In this document: in pieces, positions 48,401-61,900 of the stretch
Layout: each line of letters begins with the position of its first letter
Position numbering within the stretch: the first letter of the stretch is position 1
Notes under the pieces: generated by a model
Seen by the model: the letters and a program-made list of their open reading frames with translations, nothing else
Told to the model about the DNA's origin: nothing
Databases searched by the model: none
Assembly (NCBI GenBank): GCA_947579665.1
Contig: OX388349.1
Coordinates: 21,236,459 to 21,300,458 of the forward strand
DNA length: 64,000 bases
Source of the DNA: Sympetrum striolatum
Lineage: Eukaryota; Arthropoda; Insecta; Odonata; Libellulidae
Direction of reading: 5' to 3'
Position numbers and translations under genes: made by a program

Positions 48401-49323
48401 TGTTTTTAATTAAAATAAATGGAATCAGCCAAAGCCTTCAAATAGCTGAAAATATAATTCGGACGAGATATAACAGCTCTTAGAGCACCGACAACTTTCA
48501 TCACAACCCCTGAACTGACTCACCCAACAGAGGAAGCAATAGAGCCAGCGAAAGCGTCCTAGGCGCACGACAAAATCAGGGAAAATGGACGGAGAGCGGG
48601 AGGAGACAGGTCGTCTCACCAATTCATTCGATAAAAGCTCCCTCTGTTGAGAGGGCTCTTAATTCGCCCACAGAAACGATACGCTCACACACGAACCGAA
48701 GCAAACAGACGGAGTATTCTAAGCAAAAGGGAGAAGACAGTGGGAGAGTAGAATGCACGGCTGTTATGTAGAGACAGCGGGGGAGGGCGTTTCAATGGGT
48801 AGTGCTGAGGGGTAAGCGGAGTAAATGAAAAGCGATTGAGAGGAAAGGGTAGAAGGGAAAGGAGATGAATAATGGAATGGAAGATAATTAATATATGTAA
48901 GAGACGAGAGGTTGGAACAGACGGCTAATGAGTGACCCAGGTAATGAATTTTTCGACTAACAAATGTTTTTCACTGTTTCCGGTCATGGCTAACCAATAC
49001 GCGTTCGTATAAAACGAGTTTCGGAAGATGCTAAAGCATTTATACGAATTAAAAAAATTAATAACAACCAATACGAAACCCTTACTGCCCAGTATTACTG
49101 ACACGAAAACAAAATAGCAATATCGGAAGTTAACGTGTGTTTTAGGAACTGGTAGATCAAGGGCAATAGCATTTTGCCAACGATAACTGCAGCTATCGAA
49201 TTTGATTCGTAACATTTGAGTGCCAACTCAGGAAGACTTGCTTTTGCGTTAACTAATTGCTTCCAACGTATGTTCAATGCCATTTAATGAAAGGTACATT
49301 AAGTACCCAACTAAGTTTACGAG
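45454..49323. other. non-coding stretch
   Basis: GC-richer patches at 45,560-45,950, 46,900-47,600 and 48,430-48,900 (purine-rich) alternate with AT-rich DNA. No gene is supported. Confidence 0.5.
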
Positions 49324-49572
49324 GCTGATGAAGAAATATTGACCAGAAAAGATTCACGAGTCAACCTCTTCCGAAAGAACCTTTCAGAAAACATTCAAAA
49401 GGATATTTCTGCGCAATTTATGGCATCTCTCGAGAGAGAATCGCGACGAAACTTTGAAGCACTTGCTCACAGAAGGGATAAGAAAAAGTGGATGGATAGT
49501 ACACAGAGATTAATGACTTCTCTGAGTTCGTTCGAAGCACTTAAACAGAGAGAGGCTATTACCGCTTCTTAA
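49324..49572 (+). CDS. unidentified candidate terminal exon, charged helical protein
   Basis: The frame is open from 49,315 to TAA at 49,570-49,572. There is no ATG near its start (the first in-frame ATG is 49,420), so a 3' exon entered after the AG at 49,322-49,323 is the best model; the acceptor has a weak pyrimidine tract. The peptide starts ADEEILTRKDSRVNLFRKNL, continues FMASLERESRRNFEAL and RRDKKKWMDSTQRL, and ends FEALKQREAITAS. It is rich in R, K, E, D, S and Q, lacks proline and looks like one long amphipathic helix or coiled coil. That composition and the mixed codon choice are unlike the AT-rich noise frames nearby. I do not recognise the protein. Confidence 0.4.
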   Translation, partial: ADEEILTRKDSRVNLFRKNLSENIQKDISAQFMASLERESRRNFEALAHRRDKKKWMDSTQRLMTSLSSFEALKQREAITAS

Positions 49573-52500
49573 CATCTAAGCTCCATTATCTTAGCTGGAG
49601 TATTTTAGATTGCAGTAAATATATCTTACTTTGTGTTATGACCCAAAACTGTGTTGACTGATTGCTTTGATTTCTATTGAGTCCTGCATCTTCACAATGG
49701 TGAACTGGTTTTAATAGTTACTTTTAAATGTATATAACATCACGTCCAGATTTCATAATACCGTTAGAGTCACGCTATGCCAAGTTGGCTGGGTAATAGC
49801 TAAATCTTTGACGTGATTATTCCAACTTTATCTTAAAGGATCATGAAAGCTCTACTGTGAGTAGGAGATAGAGTAAAAAGAGAATTATTCCCGATGAATA
49901 TATAGTTTACGTCACATTTTCTGATTTTAGCAAGGATAATAAAAGATATGCTCTTTACGAAAGATCTTCCTGAAAGTTGAAATTACATCGAGAACAGCGA
50001 TTTATTGAATGGAGGGATGAATTTGCTAGGCTCACGTTCTTATATATCAATTTATATGACAAACAATAACAAAAACTTTTGATGTGCTATATATATTTAG
50101 TCATAGATATTTAAACATTCGTATTTGCCAATGATATGACTAAATAAACCTTGGTTAATTACTTAACTAAGGTTTCAGGGTTAACTAAATGGGAATAAAG
50201 AAAGAATGAATACATTCTCAAGAAGAATAGATACTGTTCATCTGCACAAACCTTACAAGAGGATTACGTGTGCATTTTCTTGTGGTATTTGTGCAACCAA
50301 TGATTATAAAGGATCAAATTGCTTCAAAAAGTTGATATTTCTTCTATATCTCCTCGCATTCCTTTGAAGTTATGGCCACCGAAATATTTCGGAGTGGGCT
50401 CTCGTTTTAAATCTACAAATTTATATCCATCAATAATCCGTAGTCTCAAGCATTGATTTCACTTGGTTCGGATGCCATCTTCCTAGCTCTCATCCCAAAA
50501 ACTCTAATAGGATTCTCCAGAGAATTTCCTGACCGCGTTAAATCAAACCCGAAGAGGTTCACGGACTTCCACGAAGTTCCTATAATTAACTCCGATTTGC
50601 GGCATGAAAAATTTGAATCACGCCGTTCCGCAATTAGCATAGAAGTAAAGAAAGGGGCCGAGAGCATCTAATTAGAGCAGCTAGGTTGACATCGGGGCGA
50701 GCACGTGACCAGGAAGCTGACGAATGAAAAACCGTTTGAAAGGTAACTTGTATAAAAGATTCGTGGGGAGGTTGGGTGGAGTAGTAGAGAGGGTTGGACG
50801 ATAGCCGTGGGTTGGGGGAGAGGGTTTGATGAAGGGAACCAGTAATCACGAGGCGGACTCCACTAATGGCCAATTTGTGTAACGCGGCAGCAGGATATAG
50901 TGAAAGGAGGGTAGAGCCCTGCCTAAAAGTGAAAGGTCTCCCCCATTTAATGCACGTCTATATATATTAAGCTCCTGCACATCTGTATGTGGGAGTAAAT
51001 GTGTGATTTTGCCTACATGCACGTAATTGCAAAGATGCGGCTCGATTTCATAAGTGCCCAATGGCAGAGGAAACTGATAATTAGCCATTAAGGAGAGCAT
51101 CGGCCCTCAATTGGTGGTATCCCATGGCAACAAGATGGAGTTGAAGAGGAGCATACGCGATATACCTTGCAATATTGTGTTATAATTTAATCAGTATTTA
51201 TTTATTTTTGATTAATAATTGGTTATAGATTTTCTTTCGAAGAATGTGTAACTCAGGAAATTAAAATCAGCATCTTACGCATCTTAACTATCATTAGATG
51301 AATACCAGCGGTAGGGCTGTTCTTACTTCTCCTGAGAATGCCTTAAGTGGGAAAGGTGGCTATGAGATTAAATGATACCACATAAGAGTCGACAAAAATT
51401 AATTTTAGATTAATTTTATTCCACAGAAGACTATTGAGAAATTTTAAGAACAATTAAAGTCTCACAAAACAAATTTTCAGTTTGATTTTAAAACAAAAAT
51501 CAAGATAGTATAAAATTCCGAAAAATAGCCTAAAGGTGCAGCCTAATTGAAAATAAGCATTTAATAGCATTGTTTCTAACCGGTGGTACTTTAGAGAGTA
51601 TGAGATGAGAATCGAGCAGGTTGAAGATTTTTCGTTTCATCCATTTTAGCAATTTTCTAATATTTTCCTTCATTGGAAATAGATCCTTCGAGGCATTTAT
51701 CTACCTATCATCAGCAATCTGAATATTCGTAAATACTAGATTACGACAGTAAAAAAATTTTGAAAAATTCTCCCCTAGGAGGGACTAAGCTGTTTTGAGA
51801 ATACGGAAAGTGAAACCATAAGCCATATAGGTAGCAAAACGCTGGTTTTATAGATGTTTTTGGAGTGGTAACGTAACCAAAATGTATCTAGCTATAAGCA
51901 AATTACATAAATAAGAATTATAAAATATCAATTTGTTCATAAATTTTCACTAAGGCGCCATTAATGGAACAAAATGAAAATTCAATCCTGTGGTGTAATA
52001 TAAAAACACGTTAAAATATCACCACCCACTTTGGACGAAGCCCTGTAAGAGATTATACTTTATTTCGTTGGCCACGCCGATTATGGCTTAACAGGATATC
52101 AACGATAAATGCTCCCCAGGTTGCTATGGTTTCACCATATGGAAGCTAATAAAGTCTAGAATGGGACACCTGGGCCGAAATGAACTATCGACTGCCTCAT
52201 CAGAAGAGCGAAATTTCAACAAAAGTTGACGAGTGAGTTTTTCAATTTTACGAGTAATTTTCCGTCTTTTTCTATGCAAGTAATGGTAAAAATTCAGTTT
52301 TCATGACACAAAATGTTTCATCGTAGATTTTGTGATTTCGTTCAAACAAGGAGTCATAGCAATAGAGATTAAAATCTGCGTTTCTTTATTTATATCTATG
52401 CGATATATATCTCTTATGTATTAAAATTTATGTAATCATCTTATCAATATTTGTAACCGGAAGTCGAGGACTCAATTTAGATTATGAACCATATAATACC

Positions 52501-52742
52501 ATCGTAAGCTAACAAAAATTATTTTTTAATTCTTGGATCGGCATCAAACAATTCTTAAGTCGTCTTGATAATTTTTCTATCGTTGTAATTCACGAATACT
52601 AAGTATACTTAAAATGCAATAAACTCCTGGAATTGGATTTCTGAACGCTTATATTTTTGCTGTCCACAATCATAACCGATCAGCATTACATAGTTATTGT
52701 AATCCTTTCTTTTATTTTGGAGCAATCGCAAATCTTGGATTT
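49573..52742. other. non-coding stretch
   Basis: AT-rich with a GC-richer patch at 50,460-51,130. No AATAAA closely follows the candidate exon. No other structure was noticed. Confidence 0.5.
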
Positions 52743-52806
52743 TGAAAATTCACGTACCACAGTCGTTTACATTATTCTGTAAACGATTGTGGTAAATGAA
52801 ATTTCA
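52743..52806. ncRNA. pre-miRNA-like hairpin
   Basis: TACCACAGTCGTTTACA (52,755-52,771) pairs with TGTAAACGATTGTGGTA (52,778-52,794) over 17 bp with one position that is G-U if the + strand is transcribed; the loop is 6 nt. A 2x2 internal loop is followed by a further 10-position stem (52,743-52,752 with 52,797-52,806) with one mismatch. Total length is about 64 nt. Size and imperfection resemble a miRNA precursor, but the terminal loop is short and I recognise no known seed. A foldback remnant is the alternative. Confidence 0.35.
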
Positions 52807-54196
52807 CAAACTATGTCATACATCATTTCTATTTTAGAGGACTAATAGTGAACTTATAGGAGACGAAAGTATTCAAGAGATTCTCTGTGTATAAGTATAT
52901 CCTTCTATACTGCCTTTATCCCCCAATTTTTCTCCACTATTACGGGGGTAATCATTTATTAATTTCCTCACAATGCTTCTAGTTGTTACACGAGTTCGGG
53001 AACCGTAGACGATTAATTGTCCCTGAATCATTCCAAAAGAAAAATCACTGTAGTTACTACCTAATGCCAGGAAGGCATAATTAAGCCATAATTTTCCTTA
53101 ATATCGCCAACTGAAAAGAGTTATAGATGGCCATGAATGAGCCTTTTTAACTGGCCCCTAGCGCGTTCCGCGTTTTCACACCGTGGGACCGTTCCTCATC
53201 GCTCATTAAGGACGGGAGCAGACGGCAGGTAACGAGTCGTTTTAGTGAGCATAGAGAACGTCTAAGGGTCCGAGAGTACGCGAAAGACGGTTCGTTTGAT
53301 GCGTGAGCCGAAGGGGGCGTATATTTATGGCACGGAGAGAGATGACCCGGACCAAGAGAAGAGGGTTTCCGGTATCACGGGCGCATAATTGGCCACGAAG
53401 CCCCTCCCTACTTTTAATAGCGAGGGAAGGAGGAGAGGAAGGAGCGTGGGGAGATAGGGACTGGTTGGGCTTTAAAAAGAGAGGTCCAAGCTCTGAACCT
53501 TGCGGCACCCACGTTTCGCGGCAGGTAAATTCCGGTAACGTGCACTTTTTTTAAAAACCAGTAATGTGCACTTCAAGTTTAAGGATTTTTTGACCCGTAT
53601 TGCTGGTTATTAAATTAAATTAGACCCATACTTTATGATATAAAGGAATTAAAGGCGTCGATCTTGAAATCAACGTGAAGAGATTAAAAGATAAAAAAAG
53701 AAAAACAAGTATACTTTATTAAGTTAAAGGATGGAAATGATAGTACTGAAATGAATTACCAAAAAGAGTAAGAGAAGTCCTTCAAATCACTATGTAACCT
53801 CTATCAATAGAAAAACTAATAAGCTAATCAAAGATGAATATCCAAATCTGAAATGGTAAGACTCAATAGGGACCTCGCAAATAAGACTTAAATATGATGT
53901 GCCTCCTGTTTCATTTTTATAATAGTTATGGCAGCTTTATTACCATAAACAGTCTTGTATGTCAATAATTATGTACTCTAGTGAATACCATTTTTTAAAT
54001 AAATTATTTATTGTTGCTATGTCGCCAGTTGGTTCATTCTCCCGACAACTATTGTAAATTCATTGTAATTTACTCTTTACATTCCCTCTGAAATGGCGGC
54101 AACACGAATTTGAGTACGTCAAATAAATCAATAAACCACGGATGAGTCCCCTCGAGTTGTTAATATTTGAATTACTAATGAAAATTAGCGACATTA
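52807..54196. other. non-coding stretch
   Basis: AT-rich apart from a GC-richer patch at 53,150-53,540, where frames overlap on both strands. Short direct repeats of GTGCACTT near 53,540-53,572 were noted. No gene is seen. Confidence 0.5.
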
Positions 54197-54262
54197 TTGG
54201 AAGTCGCGCCCAGATCTCCCACTTTCCGGACAGACATTCTAACCACTGAACTACCATTCCGC
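54197..54262 (-). mobile_element. decayed tRNA-derived SINE head (SINE D, same family as SINE B)
   Basis: On the minus strand ATGGTAGTTCAGTGGTTAGA keeps box A, and GTCCGGAAAGTGGGAGATCTGGG aligns with SINE B's ACCGGCAATTGGGAGACCCGGG. Box B has decayed (GGGCGCGACTTCC instead of GGTTTGATCC), the T-stem keeps four of five pairs and the acceptor no longer folds. The shared head with the copy at 22,945-23,015 supports one dispersed family. The body downstream (toward 54,000) could not be aligned with confidence. Confidence 0.55.
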
Positions 54263-54975
54263 ATCAATTTCACTTCTGCAAACTGAAGGTTATACGAGCA
54301 GGTAATTCCAAGGTATTCAAAGGTATCGCCACCTTTAGCTAACCCTTCCCAAATATCAAAAACCCCAATTCCTAAAACTACCATCGACCACCATGCGGCA
54401 GAGATTTTAACGCTATCCTCCACATCATCAGGAAGGTCCCGCAATCGCCCTCATAAAAATCCCTAATGCTGCAGCGGCTAATCCGCACCAATCTCAAAAA
54501 TGCTTTTCCGCACACAATTCCGGTCAATTTCTCTCCCGCCCAAGGAAGGAGCAAATCCTCGATCGATCCTCCAAAGTAATTTCCTTCCAACATTAAAACG
54601 ACTCCCTCCTCGGGAGAAATTTTAATTAATTTGCGCCTCGCTTTCGGGCCATTTCTTTGATGAAGTCCGATCCGCGGCACCCTCCATTACCGCCTCTCCC
54701 ACGGCGACCAATAAACGCGCCCTATGTTAAATTGGCGGATCGCGATTTGACGGAAGTTGAATAACTTCCCCGCGATCCGCGCACTATATAAACATCGAGT
54801 CATAACCTTAATCAACTAATTGGCCTCGCGGTTGGAATAAAAAAACGTCCTGGAGAGCGGGATGGTTTTAATCAATTAACAAGCTCGATTCCTTTTTCTT
54901 TTCCATTATCTTTATTTGACGTTCATGCGTTTATGCAACGCTTCGAATAAATTCAATGGGGCCGATATCCCGTTA

Positions 54976-55013
54976 CCCCTCCCCCGCCCCCACGACCCTT
55001 TCCCCCACTCCCC
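54976..55013 (-). other. strong G-quadruplex motif
   Basis: The + strand carries six C-runs of 3-5, separated by 1, 1, 4, 3 and 3 bases, so the minus strand has a dense G-quadruplex pattern with short loops, and the + strand could form an i-motif. Confidence 0.75.
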
Positions 55014-55329
55014 TTTCCTTTGCATTAACAAAAGCACTCATGCGATTACGTTATCGATTTAACCACCGCAGTGCCTAACTTAATTGGCAATTTGCCATCA
55101 AATATACTACCAAGAGGTGGGTCTGGTGGGAGGAGACGGAAAAGGTAGTCGATTGAGTAACGAATCAGAATATTAAATAAAACAAATGACTTTCCCGGGA
55201 TGCGAATTACGAGCGGAGATATAAATAGGGAAACGATGGAAATTAATACCGCTCCCGGAAAAATAGGCCTTTTTCCCAGTTTTACTCCCGGCGGAAACTA
55301 TGAATGAGGTAAGATTTTGCTAATTAAGT

Positions 55330-57075
55330 TTCCCCCTTTTATAATTGAGTTCCGGGAGACGTAGAGAGAGAGAAAGAGGAAACGAAGTCATCACCGAAAG
55401 GCCTTTTGGGGATACGTTGTAAGAGAGAGTGTGTGCGAGGAGAAGCCAATTATCAGATGACGTGCATCCATTAGCTTGATTGCGCATAATCGCTAGCTTC
55501 TCGGACAAATAATAATATAGTTAATAAAAGGAGCGGGAGGGGGAGCTGGGGGAAGTATCCCAGGGCGCGGGAGATGATATTGGAGGCGGCGGGAGGCGGG
55601 GGCGCGGCAGTGGGATTAAAGGAATGAAAAGTCGGGTCAGATTAGATTATGCTCAGTCTCTCCACTCACGTTTGATTGGCAAGCGGCTAAAAACGCGGAC
55701 GGACAATTACGCCGGCGTGGGAAATGGAAAGAGCGGTGCGGTTGAGGTAGGAATGGCGGGAAAAAAGGGAGAAATAGTCGGGGGAAAGTGAAAGTGAGGA
55801 AAGTGGCGAATGCCGAGATTGGAGAGTGAAAGGGAGGATGCGATTGGGAGAGAAGGAATAGGGGTACGGTTCGGGGAATCGAGAAGAATTGGTTTCGTGA
55901 TACATAAGAAAATTAAGGATGCGAAGGAGCTAACCGAAATGAAAAGAGAGGGAAACGTAGTATCAGAGAGTGAAAGGGTAAAATGAGGATTGTGAAGATA
56001 AAGTTATACGCACGATAGAGCATAAATTGGAGTAAATCATAAATTGAAAGGCAACCAAGGATGAAAAATGGAAGGTGAAGAAACATTACGGATAGTTGTC
56101 GGCTCCAAAGGAAGCGAGACGTCAATTGATCAGAATTCATTTGTAAACATTTTAAGGAAAATTGAAAGATGCGGACGGAAAGTATAATTGAAGAATTACG
56201 AGTTTAAAATGGAAAGATAAGAAAGAGGATTAGAGATAAGAGAGAGAGGGAAGAAGGAAATATTATCAATATTAACAGAAAAGAGTGATGGTACGAATTT
56301 ATCAAATGAAAGAAAGCTCAGTGATTTATACGAAAGAAGGAAGAATAATATGCAAAGTGATTGCAAGAATTTGCTTATTTCGATGTGTAAAGATGAAAGA
56401 AATATATTTATGAGACAGGAATTACATTAGACTGATAGCCTACATAAGAATAGAAAAAATGAGAAGAGGAAACCTATGAGTAAACACATGAAAATTTAGC
56501 GATAAAAATGACTATAAATAAATTAGAGCCGTTCTATGTTGCTTTCAAAATATAATTATGAATAACTTATTTATCTCGAATATTTAAAAGAAGATTAATA
56601 GAAAGGAACATAGTTCATTAAATAAAACCAATAATAGAAATTCCGAAAAATAATACCTGATCGATTTTGTTGAGATAAAATTTTAAACCTCCGATAAGAG
56701 AAGCAAACTTATATTTTACTGAGATGATTGGCTAATAACTGCATGATGATATATTACATGATGAGACCACTACTTCCTACATGATCAACCGTTTCGAGTT
56801 AATGGATAAACAAAGAGAAATCTTCCCAGGAGGGACGGGGCACTGAAACAATCCAGACGAACTAGGAGACAAATGAACCAGGAAGCCAACAAGACCGTAA
56901 CGTAGGAAAAAGTAGGAGAGCACGAAAGAGGGAAAGAAAAATGGGAGACAAGAAGCGGGGTCTTAGGAGCGGAGGTTAGTTAGAGACGGCATCGTGGACG
57001 GAGTGAGAATAGAGGTTTGTTGTGGCTGAAACGGGGGCGGAAGGGGGCGTGGCTCAGGTGGGGAGGAAGGGGTAG
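55330..57075 (+). repeat. long purine-rich, strand-asymmetric domain
   Basis: The + strand is strongly enriched in A and G for most of 1.7 kb, in irregular GGGAGA, GAAAGTGA and GGAAGAA units. G-runs at 55,531-55,620 (GGGAGGGGGAGCTGGGGG and GGGAGGCGGGGGC) and 57,030-57,070 add quadruplex potential on +. After about 57,250 the bias reverses to pyrimidine-rich on +. No unit repeat or protein is visible. Confidence 0.5.
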
Positions 57076-58969
57076 GATTTTTGGGAATAGACTCCGTGAC
57101 GGCTCCATTGTATTCCCGACCACGTATCGTCTCCGATTTGCAGGGCATGGATGTTGATTCGGGGCCCGGGGGCTTTTTGCGGTGCTGTGGGGAGTTAGGG
57201 TCGGGTAGTAAGGGAACGAAATTGGCACTTGCCTGTCTCTGGTCGATCGATTCCAAGGGATGGTACCCCTCCTTCGTTTTAAGCCACCCCTTCCGATACT
57301 GCTAACAATCCCTTCCCCCGACCGCGGATCCCGTACCTCATTCTTCTCCCAAAGCGCTCCATTACGTTCTCCAGAGCCATTTCCTCCTACCACGCGCTTT
57401 TTTTTAACAGATCGCTCTCTTCCTTCCCTCCCCCCACCACCGTCGTTTTTGATGTCGGCTTATTTAACTCGGGGACACGAGTAGTCCGGACTTGGAAAGC
57501 TTCGGACGATTTCTGCCGATGAAAATCCTAGTCGCAGTGATTCTTATACAAGCTTACAGCCTTCCGGAGTTACGAAGAATACTACCAGGTTACCTTTCTT
57601 AGACTTGAGACATTGTTCTATTGTCTGATGATATTTGTTTCATCGCCAATGGATTTAAGACGACTCGAAACAAAACGAGCCTGTCTTGCGTCACTACGTT
57701 ATGAAATACACCAAACCTTTGTATGCTTATTCTTAGTGCTTATGCCATATTTATGCGGTCAAAATATGCAATAATATTGCGATCACTCAAAAGGAAAGGA
57801 AAGTATATTAAGAAAATTCATCGGTACTAAGAAGTTTTCAAAACGAAACAGTACTGATACCTACCTAAAATTTCGTTTGCAATCCTTCTTTTGCTGACAA
57901 TAATGAAATGTATACTTTAAATATTTCTTACGGACTGATCAAGTAACCCTATAACTATTTCCGTAGAAGTAACGGACCAACATATAAGACTGATTCTATT
58001 GACTTCAGAATTGCTAACCTTAAGATTTATTATATTAACTCAATATTAAATTAATAGCTTTAGCATTCGGTTGGTGGCGATAATCAATGACGGATGATAT
58101 ACATATAGTTAATAACTGAAATTTTCTTCATTAGAATAACTTCGCACTAATACTTTGTAGATGTAATTTCATAATATTGTAAACAAATGATAAAAGGAGA
58201 CCAATTTCAGGATTTTATCCATCCAAACTATTTTTTATCACAACAAATGAGTGGAAGAACTCGTGATGAGCAACCTCTAAAGAAAACGTAATGGAACTAC
58301 AGCTAACCGTCGTCCTCCGTCAGTTCGCAAACCTCTTACTTGCATTTCATCCCTCAAACCTCTAAAGTCTTCCAAGAGTGTCTCTCCAACTCGTTCTTCT
58401 TCAGCTTCGAATCATATAAAAACCCCGATCGATCGGATCTCCTCGCTGTGACAATTACCTTAATGATTTTTTCCCGTCCGTCTTCCCCACCCGTCCCCCG
58501 CCACGTGCCTCGGGCACTCCGCCGCTAATACCGCATGAATCATGGAAGGCCCCGAGGGCCGTGCAGACGGATCCTCCCGTGTGAAGTCAGCCTCGCTGCT
58601 TCCGAACAAGCGGTGATTATGAAAGTGAGGCGAAGTGGGGAGAGCTCCGCTGCTAATATTGCCAGATTGGACCCATCTAGGAATTGCCGCTAAAAGCCTC
58701 GGGACCAAATTAGTTTGATGTTGATTATGAAAATGCCGCTTCCGAGATGATTAGGAGGCAAGAACGTCGGGCACATCCGGGGAGAGATTCGATTTCGGAT
58801 GGAGAGTGATGCATTGCATTAGCATTGCCGTCGGGGAGATGTGTCTGAAACTGTCCGTCGCCATGGAAACCGGAGGAGCGTTTTGTCAACAGCCCGCGCG
58901 ATCGGTGGCGAGATAGCCGCCCTTTTTCGAGGTGGGCTTCGTTCCGATTGATGCTCTCGGAACGGGGAA

Positions 58970-61900
58970 AAAAGGAAGAGGTTCGGCCGCAAATTAAATG
59001 GAGAGGGCTTTTAAAGTTCGCTGATAACTGTTTTCCGCTGTTTTTAAGCGCGGAATTAAGTAATTACGCGAGAGCGCCGATTTTCCAAGGGAATGAATTT
59101 GAAGTTTATGAGGTGTATGCGTTTAATAAGGGAGAGTATATCCGTTTCCTGAAGTATACCAGTACGACCATCAGCAATATTACCTCGCGGGGAAATTCAT
59201 CCAAGAATAATAACTTTTTATTCTTTATTATGTATATGAATAAAATATGCAACAGATGGTTCAGCAGGGAAAATAATGTACTAAAACCTCCCTAGTATTC
59301 ACCGAAGTAGGGATGGGAACCTATCTTAAGGCTACCGAAGGCAAAACGTCACAAATTCAACTACGGAATTGGCGGATTCATGAATAATTTGATGGATAAA
59401 CTGTGCTTAAATTAGTTTATAATAAAAGCTACCACGTGAGAAAATACAAAAAACAGGGTAATACCCTTAAGTAACTACAGTTACATTCTAACGCTAATAG
59501 TAATTGATGTTTGTAGGATCCGGAAGTGGTTTAGCTACTTCATTAAATACAGTTTGTGGAAGCACATTGCTGTAAAAATCATTTGCGAAATGTTCCCCTT
59601 CAAAGATATCAGAGGAGAATATTTTCTATATCGCCCCAAATATTCAAATATCTAAGAAAAGATAGAATAGCGGAAAATACAAGTTTCATCTCCAGGTTTG
59701 TACGAATTATAATTCCAATTGAGAGGGCTTGAAGGATAATGCGCTATTAAAACTCCTGATAGACCACGGTCATATAAAATTCCCACATTCTGCTACGTCC
59801 TAGGATGAAGGCATTCCAATCTTTAGCAAGTAGAGTTTTGTCTGTGTCATCTTTTGGACCTTTTCCTAGACCATCAGAGATCCGCTATGATATTCGGCTC
59901 CTATCTTTCAACTGCGCTTGTGGTTTCTGAGATCGGGAGCCTCTACGAAATTGATGGGGTCACAGGCACCTGAGCGATTGAAACACAGGCTGCAAGGTCG
60001 AACTAATTGCTTTCCAAATTGCCTCACAACCGCTTTCCACCCCGCCGCTCGTATAGAGCGTGATTCAGGATCGATATAAATTTTAATAATCAAGTCGCAT
60101 GATTCAAACTTCCTAATTAACGAGTAGGTCAAAAGGTTTCCCAGGTTTCAGGCATGTAATCAATGTAATATATGCAGTACAATGGAAGGGACTAGGGTGA
60201 CAACATTTTACACGATAAGTAAGATCTGGTTAGCAGTGAATATTCTACGACAAAGTACCTTGTATTACATGAATACTAAGAAATATTTCACAGGTTACAC
60301 GAATCGCTAACCTGTGACCTGGCGAGGTTCCTTCATACGAGTACCTGTAGGGTTACTTAAGATCTTCGAAATAAAAGCAATTTGGATCCTAATTCTCTAC
60401 TACCTTAATGAAGAAGGGTAGTAAACTTGACTGCGTTTACTTGCCTCTTCAGTCAGTTCTAATACATTAATTCCATTCATCAGTTAAACAAGTATAGTTT
60501 TCCCTATTTTCAATCATGTTTTATATTGATTTTGTGGACTTTTGAAGATGTATTTATATCAGAAGACCATTTTTAATCAAAGTTACGAATTTTTCTATGA
60601 AATTCAAATCTAAACAAACCGACAGAAAAAAGGATTTTTATATAAAATAGTACGATTATAGTACATATTTTAGTATTTTAATTACAAATCTAAGCCTTTT
60701 GTACTTCCGTTTTGTAACTTAGCAATTAGGATGTCGCAATGCCCATATCATGTGATCATGAATTACGTCCAAGTGTAGCCTATTTTTTAAGACTAATATA
60801 AAATTAAATCAGTAGACCCATACTTAAAATTTTTAATCAAAACATAAAAAACTTCCCTCTTTTGCAAAGGAGGTGCTTTAGCATATCCTATAGAGTTGGC
60901 ATCAGCTAGGAAAAAAATCAGCGATGAGATTTTCGGGTGTGATTGGATAGCGAGCAAAAATACGAGCTCCGCATTCCAACTCTTACGAATTCTTGCAACT
61001 TGACAGGGTGTGGAAGGGGCCTCCACGATTGGGCAACTTCATTATTTTTTCCATTTCTGATGGCAATTAATCGGGAGCGAAGCTAATTTCCTTTCGGCTT
61101 TCCCATGATTATTACCCCGATGAATACACGGCCCGAAATAATTACCCCGAGTTCTTGCCGAGGCGCCGATTAATCACCGCTCTTCGACGACACGAAAAAA
61201 ATCTTCCGAGAAGATAACGTGCATGCGAGTTATGCGGGCGGGTCACGTGACAGCTGACGGATTATCGATCGTCAATTTTTTAATAGAATTCTCTCGGAAA
61301 CGAAACCCGATGGGTGAAGGGTTCGATTGGACGGTCGTCGACTTCGATAATATCGATTTTTTCTTGCTTTTCCCCGCATACACTTTTCGATAAGTAAACG
61401 CTTCGTGCGGTAGCTAACGTTGTTACTTCTTATAATTTCCTATTTCCACGAAGCGTGAAATCTTAATAATTCAGATTAGCTGGTTAATTTTCAAGCAAAG
61501 TTGATACCGGTGTTTGGTTTGCATTCGAAAGTAGTTTTATGAAAGAATATTTTTTCAAAACCTCCGGTTATACTACGCTGTTGTTGGATATATTTTATTG
61601 CAATAATAATATTGCAATAATAATATTGTAAGAACGATACCCCTTTGGAAACTTCAATTGAAAATGACTTGCGTATTTTACGCTTGCCAGCTAATAAAAT
61701 AATACGTTAAATCCTCAATGTCACTCTAATCTTTTAAGAAGGTGTCTTTGTCACTTGAATGTATACATTTTACACACCATTTACTTTTGTTAGAACAAGT
61801 AATTACCTAAGTAATTTTCTGTAGGATTCAAATTAAAATCATTAAATTCGCACACTGCTGCTCTAACCGTCATATATGAAGGAAAAAAATTATGTACTGA

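Larger units (their letters stand above)
54263..58969. other. GC-richer, strand-asymmetric non-coding block
   Basis: It alternates CpG-containing DNA (54,380-54,850; 55,520-55,720; 57,000-57,500; 58,430-58,960) with AT-rich DNA. Many overlapping frames exist on both strands but none is convincing. G-quadruplex motifs and a purine-rich domain are listed separately. Confidence 0.5.

Noticed and set aside
49004..49048. 10-bp inverted repeat TTCGTATAAA/TTTATACGAA with a 25-nt loop
   Set aside because: The length is within chance expectation, and the interior does not pair.
56963..57484. Several overlapping frames around 57 kb
   Set aside because: Frames on both strands are open together because stop codons are rare in G/C-rich skewed DNA. 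None has protein-like character.
60288..60317. 10-bp perfect hairpin TCACAGGTTA/TAACCTGTGA
   Set aside because: About one such hairpin is expected by chance in 64 kb, and no further pairing extends it.
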